Of a stretch of 28,719 nt of DNA, positions 9,037 to 16,953 are shown in pieces. The DNA is from Erythrobacter donghaensis. Its GTDB lineage: Bacteria; Pseudomonadota; Alphaproteobacteria; Sphingomonadales; Sphingomonadaceae. Positions within the stretch are counted from its first letter, which is position 1; each line of letters begins with the position of its first letter. Both the position numbers and the translations under genes were made by a program. The stretch is from assembly GCF_001557325.1 (NCBI RefSeq), contig NZ_LSJS01000165.1, positions 1-28,719 of the forward strand. Direction: 5' to 3'. Under the pieces are notes generated by a model that worked only from the letters and a program-made list of their open reading frames with translations, ran no database searches and had not been told where the DNA came from.

Positions 9037-9075
9037 ATGATCAGTGAAGACAAGCGCGCGGCGGCACGCCGATGA
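9037..9075 (+). CDS. 12-codon leader frame coupled to the sigma factor start
   Basis: ATG at 9037 opens a frame of 12 codons (MISEDKRAAARR) whose TGA at 9073-9075 overlaps the ATG of the sigma gene. An AGGGGG ribosome site at 9025-9030 stands six bases before it, whereas the sigma ATG itself has no visible Shine-Dalgarno sequence. The frame therefore looks like a translated leader that delivers ribosomes to the sigma gene. Whether the peptide itself does anything is unknown. A reading in which only the sigma frame is used is possible. Confidence 0.5.
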   Translation: MISEDKRAAARR

Positions 9076-9596
9076 GAGCGGACGAGACCACCCTGGCGCG
9101 GCTGATGCGGCTCTCGCAAGCTGGCGACAAGCAGGCCTATGCGACCTTGCTCGAGAGCTGCCAGCGCTGGCTGCGCGCCTATTACAGCCGCCGGGTCGCG
9201 CCCTCGAGCCTCGATGATCTGGTGCAGGAGACGCTGATCGCGCTCCACACCAAGCGTGCCTCGTGGGACGCCTCGCGCCCCTTCCTCCCGTGGCTCGCGG
9301 CGATCGCCCGCTATCGCTGGGTCGATCACCTGCGCCGCATCTACCGCGCCGACGAGCACGAGCTCCACGAGGAACTGATCGGCAGCGACGATGAACCCGC
9401 GGTCTCGGCGCGCATCAGCCTCGACCGGCTGCTGGGCCTGCTGCCGCCGGCACAGGAGCGCGCGATCGCGCTCGTCAAGATCGAAGGCCTGAGCATCGCC
9501 GAGGCCTCCGCCGCCACCGGGCAGAGCGAGAGCCTCGTCAAGGTCAACATCCACCGCGGGCTCAAGAAGCTCGCGGCCATTATCGAGAAAGAATGA
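9072..9596 (+). CDS. sigF: ECF RNA polymerase sigma factor, SigF type
   Basis: The protein has 174 residues with the two ECF regions: sigma-2 with the core-binding and -10 segment DDLVQETLIALHTKRASWD and FLPWLAAIARYRWVDHLRR, and sigma-4 with the helix-turn-helix LSIAEASAATGQSESLVKVN. The start is the ATG at 9072; a TGA in the same frame at 9045 and no other start codon between force this choice. The next gene overlaps it by four bases and encodes an NrsF-type anti-sigma factor, so the pair is the SigF/NrsF system that in Caulobacter and Bradyrhizobium answers metal and reactive-oxygen stress. A matching promoter lies upstream at 8966-8991. Its target genes cannot be read from this window; the nearby hairpin region and adjacent genes show no second copy of the promoter that I noticed. 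Confidence 0.93.
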   Translation: MRADETTLARLMRLSQAGDKQAYATLLESCQRWLRAYYSRRVAPSSLDDLVQETLIALHTKRASWDASRPFLPWLAAIARYRWVDHLRRIYRADEHELHEELIGSDDEPAVSARISLDRLLGLLPPAQERAIALVKIEGLSIAEASAATGQSESLVKVNIHRGLKKLAAIIEKE

Positions 9597-10243
9597 CAAT
9601 GCAGCAGAGTTCCGATGCCCTGATCGCCGAGCTGGTGGGCGGGCTTGAGCCGGTGAGGCCCTTGCGCTTCGGCGAGGGGGTTGCGCTCGCGCTCGCCGGG
9701 GCGGCGGTGACCGCGTGGGTGGTGATCGGCCTCTACGGGCTTCGCGCAGACTGGCTGGCGGGCAGCGTCAACCCGATGCAGCTGGTTGCGACCGGGCTCT
9801 ATTTCGGCCTCGCCGTGGCGGCGAGCGTGACCGTGGTGATCATGAGCCGCCCCCAGGTCGGCAGCGACCACACGGGCTGGCGCTGGGCGGCGGCGATGGC
9901 GGGGCTGCTGCCGCTTGCGGGCCTGGTCGTCGCGGGGGTCAAGGGCCGCGCGGCGCTTTCGAGCCAGGCGATGATCCACGGGGCCGAGTGCTTCGCGGTG
10001 GGCAGCGCGTCCTCGCTGCTGGTGCTGGGCCTGCTCGTCCTGTGGCTGCGCCGCGGCGCGCCGACCTCGCCCGAGCGCGCCGGCCTCGTCGCCGGGGTCG
10101 CATCGGGCGCCTTCGGGATCTTCGCCTTCTCGCTGCACTGCCCGTTCAACGATATCGTCCACATCGGCCTGTGGCACACCGCGGTGGTGGTGGTGATGGG
10201 CGCGGTCGGGCGGGCGGTGGTGCCCCCGCTGATCCGCTGGTGA
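9593..10243 (+). CDS. nrsF: NrsF-type (DUF1109) membrane anti-sigma factor
   Basis: The 216-residue protein has a short cytoplasmic N-terminus and six hydrophobic segments (about 28-50, 61-85, 98-112, 134-152, 163-182, 190-212), as in NrsF. Two cysteines stand where the family has its conserved, sensing pair: C133 in AECFAVGS and C183 in LHCPFND, fifty residues apart. If the second ATG at 9599 is the true start they become C131 and C181, the numbers I recall for Caulobacter NrsF. Such proteins hold SigF at the membrane and release it when the thiols are modified by metals or oxidants. The ATG at 9593 overlaps the sigma stop, so the two are co-translated. The next gene on the minus strand ends only 22 bases away and no terminator is visible between them. 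Confidence 0.9.
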   Translation: MTMQQSSDALIAELVGGLEPVRPLRFGEGVALALAGAAVTAWVVIGLYGLRADWLAGSVNPMQLVATGLYFGLAVAASVTVVIMSRPQVGSDHTGWRWAAAMAGLLPLAGLVVAGVKGRAALSSQAMIHGAECFAVGSASSLLVLGLLVLWLRRGAPTSPERAGLVAGVASGAFGIFAFSLHCPFNDIVHIGLWHTAVVVVMGAVGRAVVPPLIRW

Positions 10244-10265
10244 ACTGAGCGGCTGGCAGGCGGCC

Positions 10266-11354
10266 TCAGCCGGTAACGCGCCCGCGGGGGATCGCGGGTG
10301 CGGACCGGTGGTTGCCCGTGCGGCTGCGCCAGAAGGTCACCACCGCAAGGCTCCCGAGCAGGGCAAGGCCGAGCCCCGCCAAGGTCATCACGACCCTTAA
10401 GGGCAGCGCCATGGCGCTCCCCGCCATCCGCGCCGAATGGAGCGGGTAGAGCGCATTGCCCGCGCGCAGCGCCAGCGGCGCGGCGGTCGCGTCGCGCGCG
10501 GCGAGCACGGTGCCGTCCGCGGCAAGGGTGAGCGTGGTGCGGCCGTTGGGGTGCCATTCGGCCGGGCGGCGCAGGCGCAAGGTGACGCCCTCGCCCGGGG
10601 CCCTCGGCCAGATGATCATGCGTGGATCGGCATCGGGAAAGCGCGCGCGGGCGGCGGCGAGGATCGCGGGCCAATCTTGGGCGGTTGCCGAGGAGGCTGC
10701 GGGCGGCTTCGCCTGCCACGCGGCCACTTCGGCGGCGGGCGAGAGCGGGGCGAGCACCGCCTGTCCCAAGGGCTTCAGCACCATCAGCGCGCCGGTGATG
10801 GCGGCGAGCAGGATCGGCAGCGCCAGCACCGCGCCGATATCGCGGTGGTGCAGGATCACCGCGGGGCGGGTGAAGCGCGGCGGCAGCGCGCGCAGGCGGA
10901 AGGTGCGGCGCGTCGGCCACCACAGCACGAGGCCGGTGATGCAGAACAGGATCGCGGCGATGCCGAGCCAGCCCGAGATCACCTCGCCGGTCTCGCCCAG
11001 CAGCAGGTGGTGGTGGAGATCGAACAGCAGGGTCTCGGGCCGCTCCCACACGCTCTGCCAGCGGGCGAGCAGGGTGCCGTCATGCGCGATGTAGGCGCCG
11101 CCGCCGCCCTTGCCGAACCCCGCCTGCGCCACGCCGAACTCGGCCGAGGGAAGCGTCACGTAATCCGCGCCGCGGGCCTCGGCGGCGGCGATGATCGCCA
11201 GCGTCTCGGTGTCCGAGGGCGCGCGCGGCACCTGCGCCACGCTCGCCCACCACGGCTTCCACAGCAGGGCCGCGCCGGTCAGCCCCAGCACCGCCAGCCC
11301 GAGGCCGACCAGCCCGCCGAGCCAGCGATGCAGCAGCGACAGCGCCTGGCGCAT
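10266..11354 (-). CDS. PepSY-domain membrane protein, siderophore-linked
   Basis: The 362-residue protein starts at the ATG ending at 11354, which shares one base with the stop of the receptor upstream of it (TGATG), so the two form an operon. It has four main hydrophobic segments (about 8-32, 135-155, 185-208, 325-348) and the histidine-bearing motifs LHRWLG at the first helix, LFDLHHHLLLGETG near 120 and ILHHRDIG near 178. That arrangement is typical of PepSY-associated TM proteins, some of which are inner-membrane reductases that free iron from siderophores. Pairing with a siderophore-type receptor behind a Fur box supports that role, although the reaction is not proven by sequence. The frame is open further upstream inside the receptor gene, but the coupled ATG is the natural start. 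Confidence 0.88.
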   Translation of the reverse strand: MRQALSLLHRWLGGLVGLGLAVLGLTGAALLWKPWWASVAQVPRAPSDTETLAIIAAAEARGADYVTLPSAEFGVAQAGFGKGGGGAYIAHDGTLLARWQSVWERPETLLFDLHHHLLLGETGEVISGWLGIAAILFCITGLVLWWPTRRTFRLRALPPRFTRPAVILHHRDIGAVLALPILLAAITGALMVLKPLGQAVLAPLSPAAEVAAWQAKPPAASSATAQDWPAILAAARARFPDADPRMIIWPRAPGEGVTLRLRRPAEWHPNGRTTLTLAADGTVLAARDATAAPLALRAGNALYPLHSARMAGSAMALPLRVVMTLAGLGLALLGSLAVVTFWRSRTGNHRSAPAIPRGRVTG

Positions 11355-13477
11355 CAGAAATTCGCCAGCCAGCCCAGCGTCACGCTCCGCCCGCGTCCGG
11401 CGAAGAACCTGAGGTTGTCGGCCGGGCGCTGGGTGTCCGAATTGTAGTCGATATACTGGCGGTCGAGCAGGTTCTGCGCGGCAAGGGTGAAGCGGCCGAA
11501 CCCGGTCGCCACGCTCATCGAGCCATCGAGCAGGTGATAGCCCTCGAAATCGTTGCGCGGATCGCCGCCGTCGAAGCGCCGGGCGAAGTGGGTGCGCGAT
11601 TGCAGGCCGAGGCTGACCGGGCCAATGGCGTAATCGGCCCACAGGTTGAGGCGATCGGGGCCGATATTGGCCCCGTCGAGATCGGCGTTGACGATCCCGT
11701 CGCCGTCGGTGTCGACCCGGCCATCGAGATGGGCGTAGCCGAAGCCCAGTCGCAGGCCGGGGATCGGGGTGGCGGTGGAGAGGTTCAATTCGAGCCCCTG
11801 GATCTCGATGCGCTGGCGCTGCACCTCGAAAACGTCACCGACCAGCACGAGCAGCTGGCCCTCGTCGCTGTCCGACCAGAAATAGGTCGCGCTCGCCTCG
11901 ATCGGGCCCCGGTTCACTTCGATGCCGACCTCGCGGTTGTCGGCGACGACGGGCGCGATGTCGAGGAAGCGGTCGAGATCGACATCGGGCGTGCGGATCG
12001 CGCGGGTGATGCGCCCGACATCGGGCACGGTGTAGCCCTGCGCGTAGCTGGCATAGGCGCGGATGCCGGGGGTCGGCTCGATCACGATCCCGCCATTGGG
12101 CAGCACCCGGTCGAAGCTGGGCGAGCCGCCGCCGACCTGTTGCGGGCCGTAGAAGAACAGGGTCTGGTAATCGTCGATCGAGATCTCGACATTCTCCCAG
12201 CGCACCCCCCCTGCGAGCCGCAGCTTGCCGTCCCACAGCGCGAGGTTGCCTTGCGCGAAGGGGGCGATGCTGCGGTAGTCGGTCGGCGGCACCCAGGCGC
12301 GGCCCGTCTGGGCGAGAACCTGCACGGTGTGGTCGTTGAGCAGGTCCACGCCCGCCACGAGGTTCAAGGGCCCGAAGCCGCGCTCCCAGCTGGCGTTGAT
12401 GCCCCACTTGCGGCTGATGTTCTGCGACTGGTCGAACAGCGTGCCGAGCGGGGCGATCGCCGGGTCCTGGAAATCGGCGAAGATGCCGCCGCCGTAGATG
12501 TCGGCGGTGCGGTTCCAGAAGCCGCGCACCCTCAGCGCGCCCCCTGCAAGGTCGTCGGCGGTGAGGGTGAGCGAGAGGCTCTCGGCGAGGTTCTCGGGCG
12601 CCTCGCCCTGCACGACGCCGGGGGCGCCGGTCGCGGGCAGGCCGGTGGCGCGGCTTCCGGCGACCGCGACGAGATCGCCGTCGCCCTGAAGCTCGAAGCG
12701 CTGGCCCATAGCCTCGATCTGCACGGTCTCGCCGAGCTCCACGCCCGCCTTGGCGAAGAAGGAGAGGCTTTCGGAGTCCTGCAGGTCGCCCTGCGTGCCA
12801 TCGGGCGCGATGCGGCGCTGCTCGCCGTCGCGGAACACGCCGCGGCGCTCGTAGGCCGCGCCGACCACGACATCGAAGGCGCCCGAGCGGTTGGCGATCA
12901 GCGCGCCGACCTTGCCGCCGAAGCCGTCATCGCGAAAACCGCTCTCGGCGGTGCCTTGCAGGATGGTGCGCGCGCTCCATCCGTCCTCGGCGGGCGCGGA
13001 GACGGTGACCTGGTTGATCACGCCGCCGGTGCCGCCGATGCCCTGGAGCGCGTTGGAGCCGAGGATCAGCTCGACCCGGTCGATGAAGAAGGGATCGATG
13101 GTGAAGCCGTCACGCGAGCCGTCACGCAAGGGCGCGGTCTGGGGAATGCCGTCGATCGCGAAGAGCGGCGAGCGGCCGCGCAGGGTTTCCCCTTGGCCGG
13201 TGAGCTTCTGGCGCGCGGGACTGAAGGAGGGGATGCGCGCGGCGACGGCGTCGACCACCGAGCCCGAAATCTGGAGCTGGCGCTCGAGCGTCTCGCGGTC
13301 GATCACCTCGGCGGTGAGCGGGAGGGCGGTGAGCGGCAGGGCGGTGCGCGCGGCGGTGACGATGATCGGTTCGGCGTCGGCGGCGGTGTTCTCGCCTGCC
13401 GGGGCGGCGGTCTCCTGCGCCTGCGCATTGGCGGCGAGGGGGAGGAGAGCGGCGGAGAGGAGGAGAGTGAATCGCAT
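11354..13477 (-). CDS. TonB-dependent siderophore-type receptor
   Basis: This 707-residue receptor starts at MRFTLLLSAALLPLAANAQA, a signal peptide cleaved near residue 20. The TonB-box-like EPIIVTAART follows, then a plug with RGRSPLFAIDGIPQTAPL, FFIDRVELILGSNALQGIGG and GGVINQVTV, and a long barrel ending in the terminal phenylalanine (LGWLANF) that outer-membrane barrels need for assembly. A longer frame opens 63 bases upstream, but the chosen ATG gives the signal peptide. The size and the plug match the ferric-siderophore or heme class. A Fur-box-like site lies 15 bases upstream of the start, and the PepSY protein downstream is coupled to it, so iron is the expected cargo. Which siderophore is unknown. 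A five-residue tandem repeat lies just behind the TonB box. Confidence 0.93.
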   Translation of the reverse strand: MRFTLLLSAALLPLAANAQAQETAAPAGENTAADAEPIIVTAARTALPLTALPLTAEVIDRETLERQLQISGSVVDAVAARIPSFSPARQKLTGQGETLRGRSPLFAIDGIPQTAPLRDGSRDGFTIDPFFIDRVELILGSNALQGIGGTGGVINQVTVSAPAEDGWSARTILQGTAESGFRDDGFGGKVGALIANRSGAFDVVVGAAYERRGVFRDGEQRRIAPDGTQGDLQDSESLSFFAKAGVELGETVQIEAMGQRFELQGDGDLVAVAGSRATGLPATGAPGVVQGEAPENLAESLSLTLTADDLAGGALRVRGFWNRTADIYGGGIFADFQDPAIAPLGTLFDQSQNISRKWGINASWERGFGPLNLVAGVDLLNDHTVQVLAQTGRAWVPPTDYRSIAPFAQGNLALWDGKLRLAGGVRWENVEISIDDYQTLFFYGPQQVGGGSPSFDRVLPNGGIVIEPTPGIRAYASYAQGYTVPDVGRITRAIRTPDVDLDRFLDIAPVVADNREVGIEVNRGPIEASATYFWSDSDEGQLLVLVGDVFEVQRQRIEIQGLELNLSTATPIPGLRLGFGYAHLDGRVDTDGDGIVNADLDGANIGPDRLNLWADYAIGPVSLGLQSRTHFARRFDGGDPRNDFEGYHLLDGSMSVATGFGRFTLAAQNLLDRQYIDYNSDTQRPADNLRFFAGRGRSVTLGWLANF
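13311..13346 (-). repeat. 15-bp tandem duplication inside the receptor N-terminus
   Basis: Units 13311-13325 and 13326-13340 differ in one base, and a partial third unit follows to 13346. In frame it encodes a doubled TALPL directly behind the TonB box and before the plug, so it lengthens the flexible linker by five residues. Confidence 0.8.
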
Positions 13478-13491
13478 TGTTGAACCGTTCC

Positions 13492-13506
13492 TGATAATCA
13501 TTCGCA
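13492..13506 (-). promoter_or_regulatory. Fur-box-like operator upstream of the siderophore receptor
   Basis: On the plus strand TGATAATCATTCGCA matches the 7-1-7 Fur motif (TGATAAT-N-ATTATCA) at twelve of fourteen positions. It stands 15-29 bases upstream of the receptor start at 13477, which fits iron repression of the receptor-PepSY operon. Confidence 0.7.
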
Positions 13507-13643
13507 AGAATGCCCTTAAGAACGTTTCGCAATAACGCAAGCCCGTTTCTGCAGGTTTTGCGGGATAGGCGAGATTTGGAAATAACCCACGCTTTGCCCG
13601 GCGCTAGGCTTGGCCCCCGCGCCGACGATGAGAAGGATCCGCC

Positions 13644-14408
13644 ATGGCACGCCCGGCCTATTTCGATGCCTTCCCCGGTCTCGCGCTCGAGCGCGACGAG
13701 GCGGGGGTGCTGACCGCCACCTTCCACAGCGGCGGCGGCCCGCTGACCTTCACCGCCCGCGACCACACCGACTACACCGAGGCCTTCTACCGGATCGCGC
13801 AAGACCGCGAGAACAGCATCGTCATCCTCACCGGTGCAGGCGGGCAGTTCATTGCCGGGATCGACTTCCCGAGCTTCGGCAATGTCGCCGATCCCGATGT
13901 CTGGTCGCAGGTGCACGACGAGGGCGTGCAGATCCTCGAGAACCTCGCCAACATCCGCGTGCCGGTGATCGCCGCGGTCGAGGGTGCCGCCCACGTCCAC
14001 AGCGAATATGCGCTGATGGCCAATATCATCGTCGCGGGCGAGAGTGCGACCTTCCACGATCTGCCGCACTTCGCAGGGGGGATCGTGCCGGGGGATGGCA
14101 TCTTCACCACCTGGAGCTACCGCGCGGGCCCGGGGCGGGCCGAGGCGTGGCTGCTCGATCCGCAGCCGATCAGCGCAGACACCGCGAAGCAATGGGGCGT
14201 GGTTGCCGAGGTGGTACCCGATGGCACCGCGCTCACCCGCGCGCGGGCGCTCGCCGCGCTCTATCTGGCCAAGCCCACGGTCGCGCGCCGCAACACCCGC
14301 ATCCACTTCATCCAGCCGCTGAAGGAGCGCTTGGTCCGCGAGGTTGGCTATGGCCTCACGCTGGAAGGTGCCTCGGCCGCAGCGCTGGTGAAAAGCATGA
14401 GCGGCTAG
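13644..14408 (+). CDS. Crotonase-fold beta-diketone hydrolase, 6-oxocamphor hydrolase-like
   Basis: The 254-residue protein has the enoyl-CoA hydratase/isomerase fold (VILTGAGGQFIAGIDF, VPVIAAVEGAA, ESATF). Its residues are not those of a CoA hydratase. Comparing with the 6-oxocamphor hydrolase sequence as I remember it, all five of that enzyme's functional residues line up: H45, H122, H145, D154 and E244 correspond to H41, H119, H142, D151 and E241. The shared segments HFxxGIVPGDG and AVxG...H.E are telling. That enzyme cleaves a carbon-carbon bond between two ketones by a retro-Claisen step without CoA. I infer a C-C hydrolase for cyclic beta-diketones, substrate unknown. The gene stands alone, transcribed divergently from the iron receptor, and its stop overlaps the convergent regulator by four bases. 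Confidence 0.85.
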   Translation: MARPAYFDAFPGLALERDEAGVLTATFHSGGGPLTFTARDHTDYTEAFYRIAQDRENSIVILTGAGGQFIAGIDFPSFGNVADPDVWSQVHDEGVQILENLANIRVPVIAAVEGAAHVHSEYALMANIIVAGESATFHDLPHFAGGIVPGDGIFTTWSYRAGPGRAEAWLLDPQPISADTAKQWGVVAEVVPDGTALTRARALAALYLAKPTVARRNTRIHFIQPLKERLVREVGYGLTLEGASAAALVKSMSG

Positions 14409-15436
14409 GCCGTCTCGCGCACCACCAGTTCGGGGGGCAGGACAAGGCTTTCGGTCGACTCGCCGCCCAGCCGCCGCAGCAGCAGATCCACCAAGCCGCG
14501 CGCGCCCGCGGCGATGTCCTGCCGCACGGTGGTGAGCGGGGGGATGGTCTGGCGCGCGATCGGCAGGTCGTCGAAGCCGACCAGTCTCACGGTGTCCGGA
14601 ACGCTCAGACCCTGCGCGCGCAGCTCGGTGAGGCACAGCGCGGCGAGGGTGTCGGTGGCGGCGAAGATGCCGTCGAGCGCGCGGCCGTGGCGCGCCAGAT
14701 GGCCCGCGATCTCCTCGCTCGCGCGGTCGGGGGAGAGGTGGGTGGCGAGCGGCTGCACCTCGGGCAGGCCCATCCGCGCGGCGACATCCTGCGCCCCGGC
14801 AAAGCGCGCGGCGAATTCCATCGGGCCGGTGTCGCCGAGGAATGCCAGCCGCCGCGCACCGCCCGCAATCAGGCGTTCGGCCGCGAGCCTGCCGCCCAGC
14901 CGGTTGTCGGTGCCGACCACGCAGTGCCGCTGGCCCTCCTGGTGGTTCCCCCACACGACCATCGCGCGGTAGCCGTCGGCGACCTCCTCGATCCGCTCGA
15001 ACTGGTCGGACTGGCCGATCACCACCACCCCGTCGATCATCCCGGAACCGATGAAGCGGTCGAGCCAGTCGGGGTCGCTTGTCGGCACGACCCGGCGCAG
15101 CATCAGGTCGTAGCCGTGGGTGGTGAGCTCGTCGGCGAGGTGCCCGAGCAGGGTCATGAAGAAGCTGTCGGAGATCTGCTGGCGGGTGTCGTGGCCGAGC
15201 GGGATGACGACGCCGATCACGCCGGTCTTCTGGCGGCGCAATCCGCTCGCCATCTGGTTGGGGCGGAAGCCGTGCTCGCGCGCGAGCGCCTCGATCTTCT
15301 CGCGGGTCTGGGTGTTGACGAGGCTCTTGCCCGCCAGCGCGCGGCTGACCGTGCCGGGCGAGACCCCCGCGAGCCGGGCCAGATCGGTGATGGTGCGCAC
15401 GGTGGTGCGCGCTGCCCTGTCCTGGCTGTCGGCCAT
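14405..15436 (-). CDS. LacI-family regulator of the sucrose locus
   Basis: This 343-residue regulator has the LacI helix-turn-helix (TITDLARLAGVSPGTVSRALAG, about 15-36) and hinge (FRPNQMASGLRRQKTG), then a sugar-binding effector domain with typical DGVVVIGQ, GTDNRLGGRLAAERLIAGGARRLAFLG, FAATDTLAAL and VGFDDLPIA segments. It lies nine bases downstream of the transporter gene on the same strand and is probably co-transcribed with it. The two mirror-image palindromes at 16853-16892, in front of both that transporter and the divergent receptor, have the CG-centred form LacI proteins bind, so they are the likely targets. The inducer is probably sucrose or one of its hydrolysis products, judged from the GH68 enzyme and fructokinase of the same locus. 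Its stop codon overlaps that of the convergent crotonase gene. Confidence 0.93.
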   Translation of the reverse strand: MADSQDRAARTTVRTITDLARLAGVSPGTVSRALAGKSLVNTQTREKIEALAREHGFRPNQMASGLRRQKTGVIGVVIPLGHDTRQQISDSFFMTLLGHLADELTTHGYDLMLRRVVPTSDPDWLDRFIGSGMIDGVVVIGQSDQFERIEEVADGYRAMVVWGNHQEGQRHCVVGTDNRLGGRLAAERLIAGGARRLAFLGDTGPMEFAARFAGAQDVAARMGLPEVQPLATHLSPDRASEEIAGHLARHGRALDGIFAATDTLAALCLTELRAQGLSVPDTVRLVGFDDLPIARQTIPPLTTVRQDIAAGARGLVDLLLRRLGGESTESLVLPPELVVRETA

Positions 15437-15445
15437 GGTTCCCCT

Positions 15446-16774
15446 TCAGCCGGCGGCGAGCCCCTGTTCGCGGGGGCGGCGGTGGCCGGCGTCGACCAGC
15501 AGCGTAGCGATGGCGCCCGCCAGCATCAAGACGCCGCCCAGCATCAGCACGTTGCGCGGGTCGCTGCCGAGCAGGGGCGCGTAGATCAGCGGCATGGTGA
15601 GCGTCTGGATCAGCATGGGGATGACGATGAACAGGTTGAAGATCCCCATGTAGATGCCGTTCCGCTCCGGCGGAATGCAGTCGGCGAGCATCACGTAGGT
15701 GTTCCCCATCATCCCGGCCCAGCCGATGCCGATGCCGAGCATCAGCACGAACAGCCCCGCTGGCGTGGAGACCCCCGGGATCAGCAGCATTGCCGCGCCC
15801 GAGGCGGCAAGGCAGGCGGCATGGGTGGGCCGCGCGCCGAAGCGCTTGACGATCGGGATCAGCGCGAGCGCGCCGAGGAAGGCGATGAAGTTGTAGAGCG
15901 CGCCCGCCTGCTGGGTGGTGAGCGTCGCCTCGCGGAAGGCGCTGCTCGCGGGATCGCTGGTGCCGTAGAGGCTGCGGCCGACGGCGAAGGTGATGTACTG
16001 CCAATAGGCGAACATCGCATACCACTGGCACAGCATCGCGCCCGCCAGCTGGCGCATCGGGCGCGGCATCTGCCAACACGCGTCGCGGATCTCGGCCAGC
16101 GTGCCGCGCGCGGTGAGCGGCTTTTCGGCCAGCTCGGCCGCCTCGGCCGCATCCAGCGGCAGCTCGCGCACCCGCAGCACCGACCACAGGATCGTCGAGA
16201 TCGAAAGGATCGCACCGATCACGAAGGCGATGCGCACGATCACCGGAATGCCGTTGTTGTCCAGCACGTCCTTCGCGACGAAGGCGGTGAGCAGCGAGGG
16301 CGCCAGGTAGGAGAGCGTCTGGGCAAGGCCGGTGAAGGCGCTCTGGGTGAGGAAACCCACCGATCGCTGCTCGGGCGCGAGCCGGTCAGCGACATAGGCG
16401 CGGTAGGGCTCCATGGTGATGTTGTTGCCCGCATCGAGGATCCACAGCAGCGATGCGGCCATCCACAGCGCCGAGGAATAGGGCATGGCGAACAGCGCCA
16501 GCGAGCAGATCACCGCGCCGACGAGGAAATAGGGGGTGCGGCGGCCGAGGCGGGTGCTGGTCCGGTCGCTCATCGCGCCGACGATCGGCTGGACGATGAG
16601 GCCCGTCATCGGCCCGGCGAGCCACAGCAGCGGCATCGAGGCCTCGTCCGCGCCGAGGAAGCCGTAGATCGGCCCCATGTTGGCCTGCTGCAACCCGAAG
16701 GAGAACTGCAGGCCGAAGAAGCCGATGTTCATCTCGACGATTCTGAGCAGCGAAAGCCGCGGCTTTTCCGACAT
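15446..16774 (-). CDS. MFS sugar transporter, SUC/GPH-like (probable sucrose uptake)
   Basis: The 442-residue protein shows twelve hydrophobic segments and the cytoplasmic loop signature [17 protein letters not shown] after the second pair of helices, as in plant-type sucrose/proton symporters and related bacterial alpha-glucoside carriers. Further marks are [13 protein letters not shown] near the first helices, [17 protein letters not shown] near 115, and ANMGPIYGF. The ATG at 16774 is chosen because GAGG lies six bases before it; an ATG four codons further upstream is less well placed. It heads a minus-strand operon with the LacI gene and diverges from the receptor at 16954 across two operators. 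With a cytoplasmic GH68 enzyme and fructokinase it would import intact sucrose. The substrate is inferred from this setting. Confidence 0.88.
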   Translation of the reverse strand: MSEKPRLSLLRIVEMNIGFFGLQFSFGLQQANMGPIYGFLGADEASMPLLWLAGPMTGLIVQPIVGAMSDRTSTRLGRRTPYFLVGAVICSLALFAMPYSSALWMAASLLWILDAGNNITMEPYRAYVADRLAPEQRSVGFLTQSAFTGLAQTLSYLAPSLLTAFVAKDVLDNNGIPVIVRIAFVIGAILSISTILWSVLRVRELPLDAAEAAELAEKPLTARGTLAEIRDACWQMPRPMRQLAGAMLCQWYAMFAYWQYITFAVGRSLYGTSDPASSAFREATLTTQQAGALYNFIAFLGALALIPIVKRFGARPTHAACLAASGAAMLLIPGVSTPAGLFVLMLGIGIGWAGMMGNTYVMLADCIPPERNGIYMGIFNLFIVIPMLIQTLTMPLIYAPLLGSDPRNVLMLGGVLMLAGAIATLLVDAGHRRPREQGLAAG

Positions 16775-16852
16775 GTGACGCCTCATCCCATTTGCTCGCC
16801 TCGCGCCTTATAACCGGCGCTGTGGCGGAGAGGTGACACGAATCCGAGTCAT

Positions 16853-16868
16853 TTGCAAACGATTGCAA
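16853..16868 (+). promoter_or_regulatory. LacI-type operator 1
   Basis: TTGCAAACGATTGCAA is a palindrome around a central CG with TTGCAA half-sites at both ends. It lies in the 179-base gap between the divergent transporter and receptor genes. It is the mirror image of the second site, 24 bases centre to centre. Confidence 0.8.
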
Positions 16869-16876
16869 GATTCCTG

Positions 16877-16892
16877 TTGCAATCGTTTGCAG
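16877..16892 (+). promoter_or_regulatory. LacI-type operator 2, mirror image of operator 1
   Basis: TTGCAATCGTTTGCAG is the reverse complement of operator 1 except for its last base. Together the two form a perfect 15-bp inverted repeat (16854-16868 and 16877-16891) around an 8-base spacer, so a regulator would bind both on nearly the same face of the helix. They probably serve the regulator at 14405-15436. Confidence 0.8.
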
Positions 16893-16953
16893 GGCGTTTA
16901 GGTCTCGCATCGCCAGCGCCCGAAGATGCGCGTGCCTTGAGAGGAGAAGACCC

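Noticed and set aside
8866..9075. A 69-codon frame beginning inside the hairpin after the acyl-CoA dehydrogenase
   Set aside because: Its upstream part is the palindrome itself and has no ribosome site; only the last 12 codons, from 9037, have one and are reported as a leader.
13610..16813. Very long plus-strand open frame of over 1000 codons opposite the LacI and transporter genes
   Set aside because: It is a GC-rich shadow: composition is dominated by Arg, Ala, Gly and His, it shows no domains, and the opposite strand holds two clear family members over the same bases.
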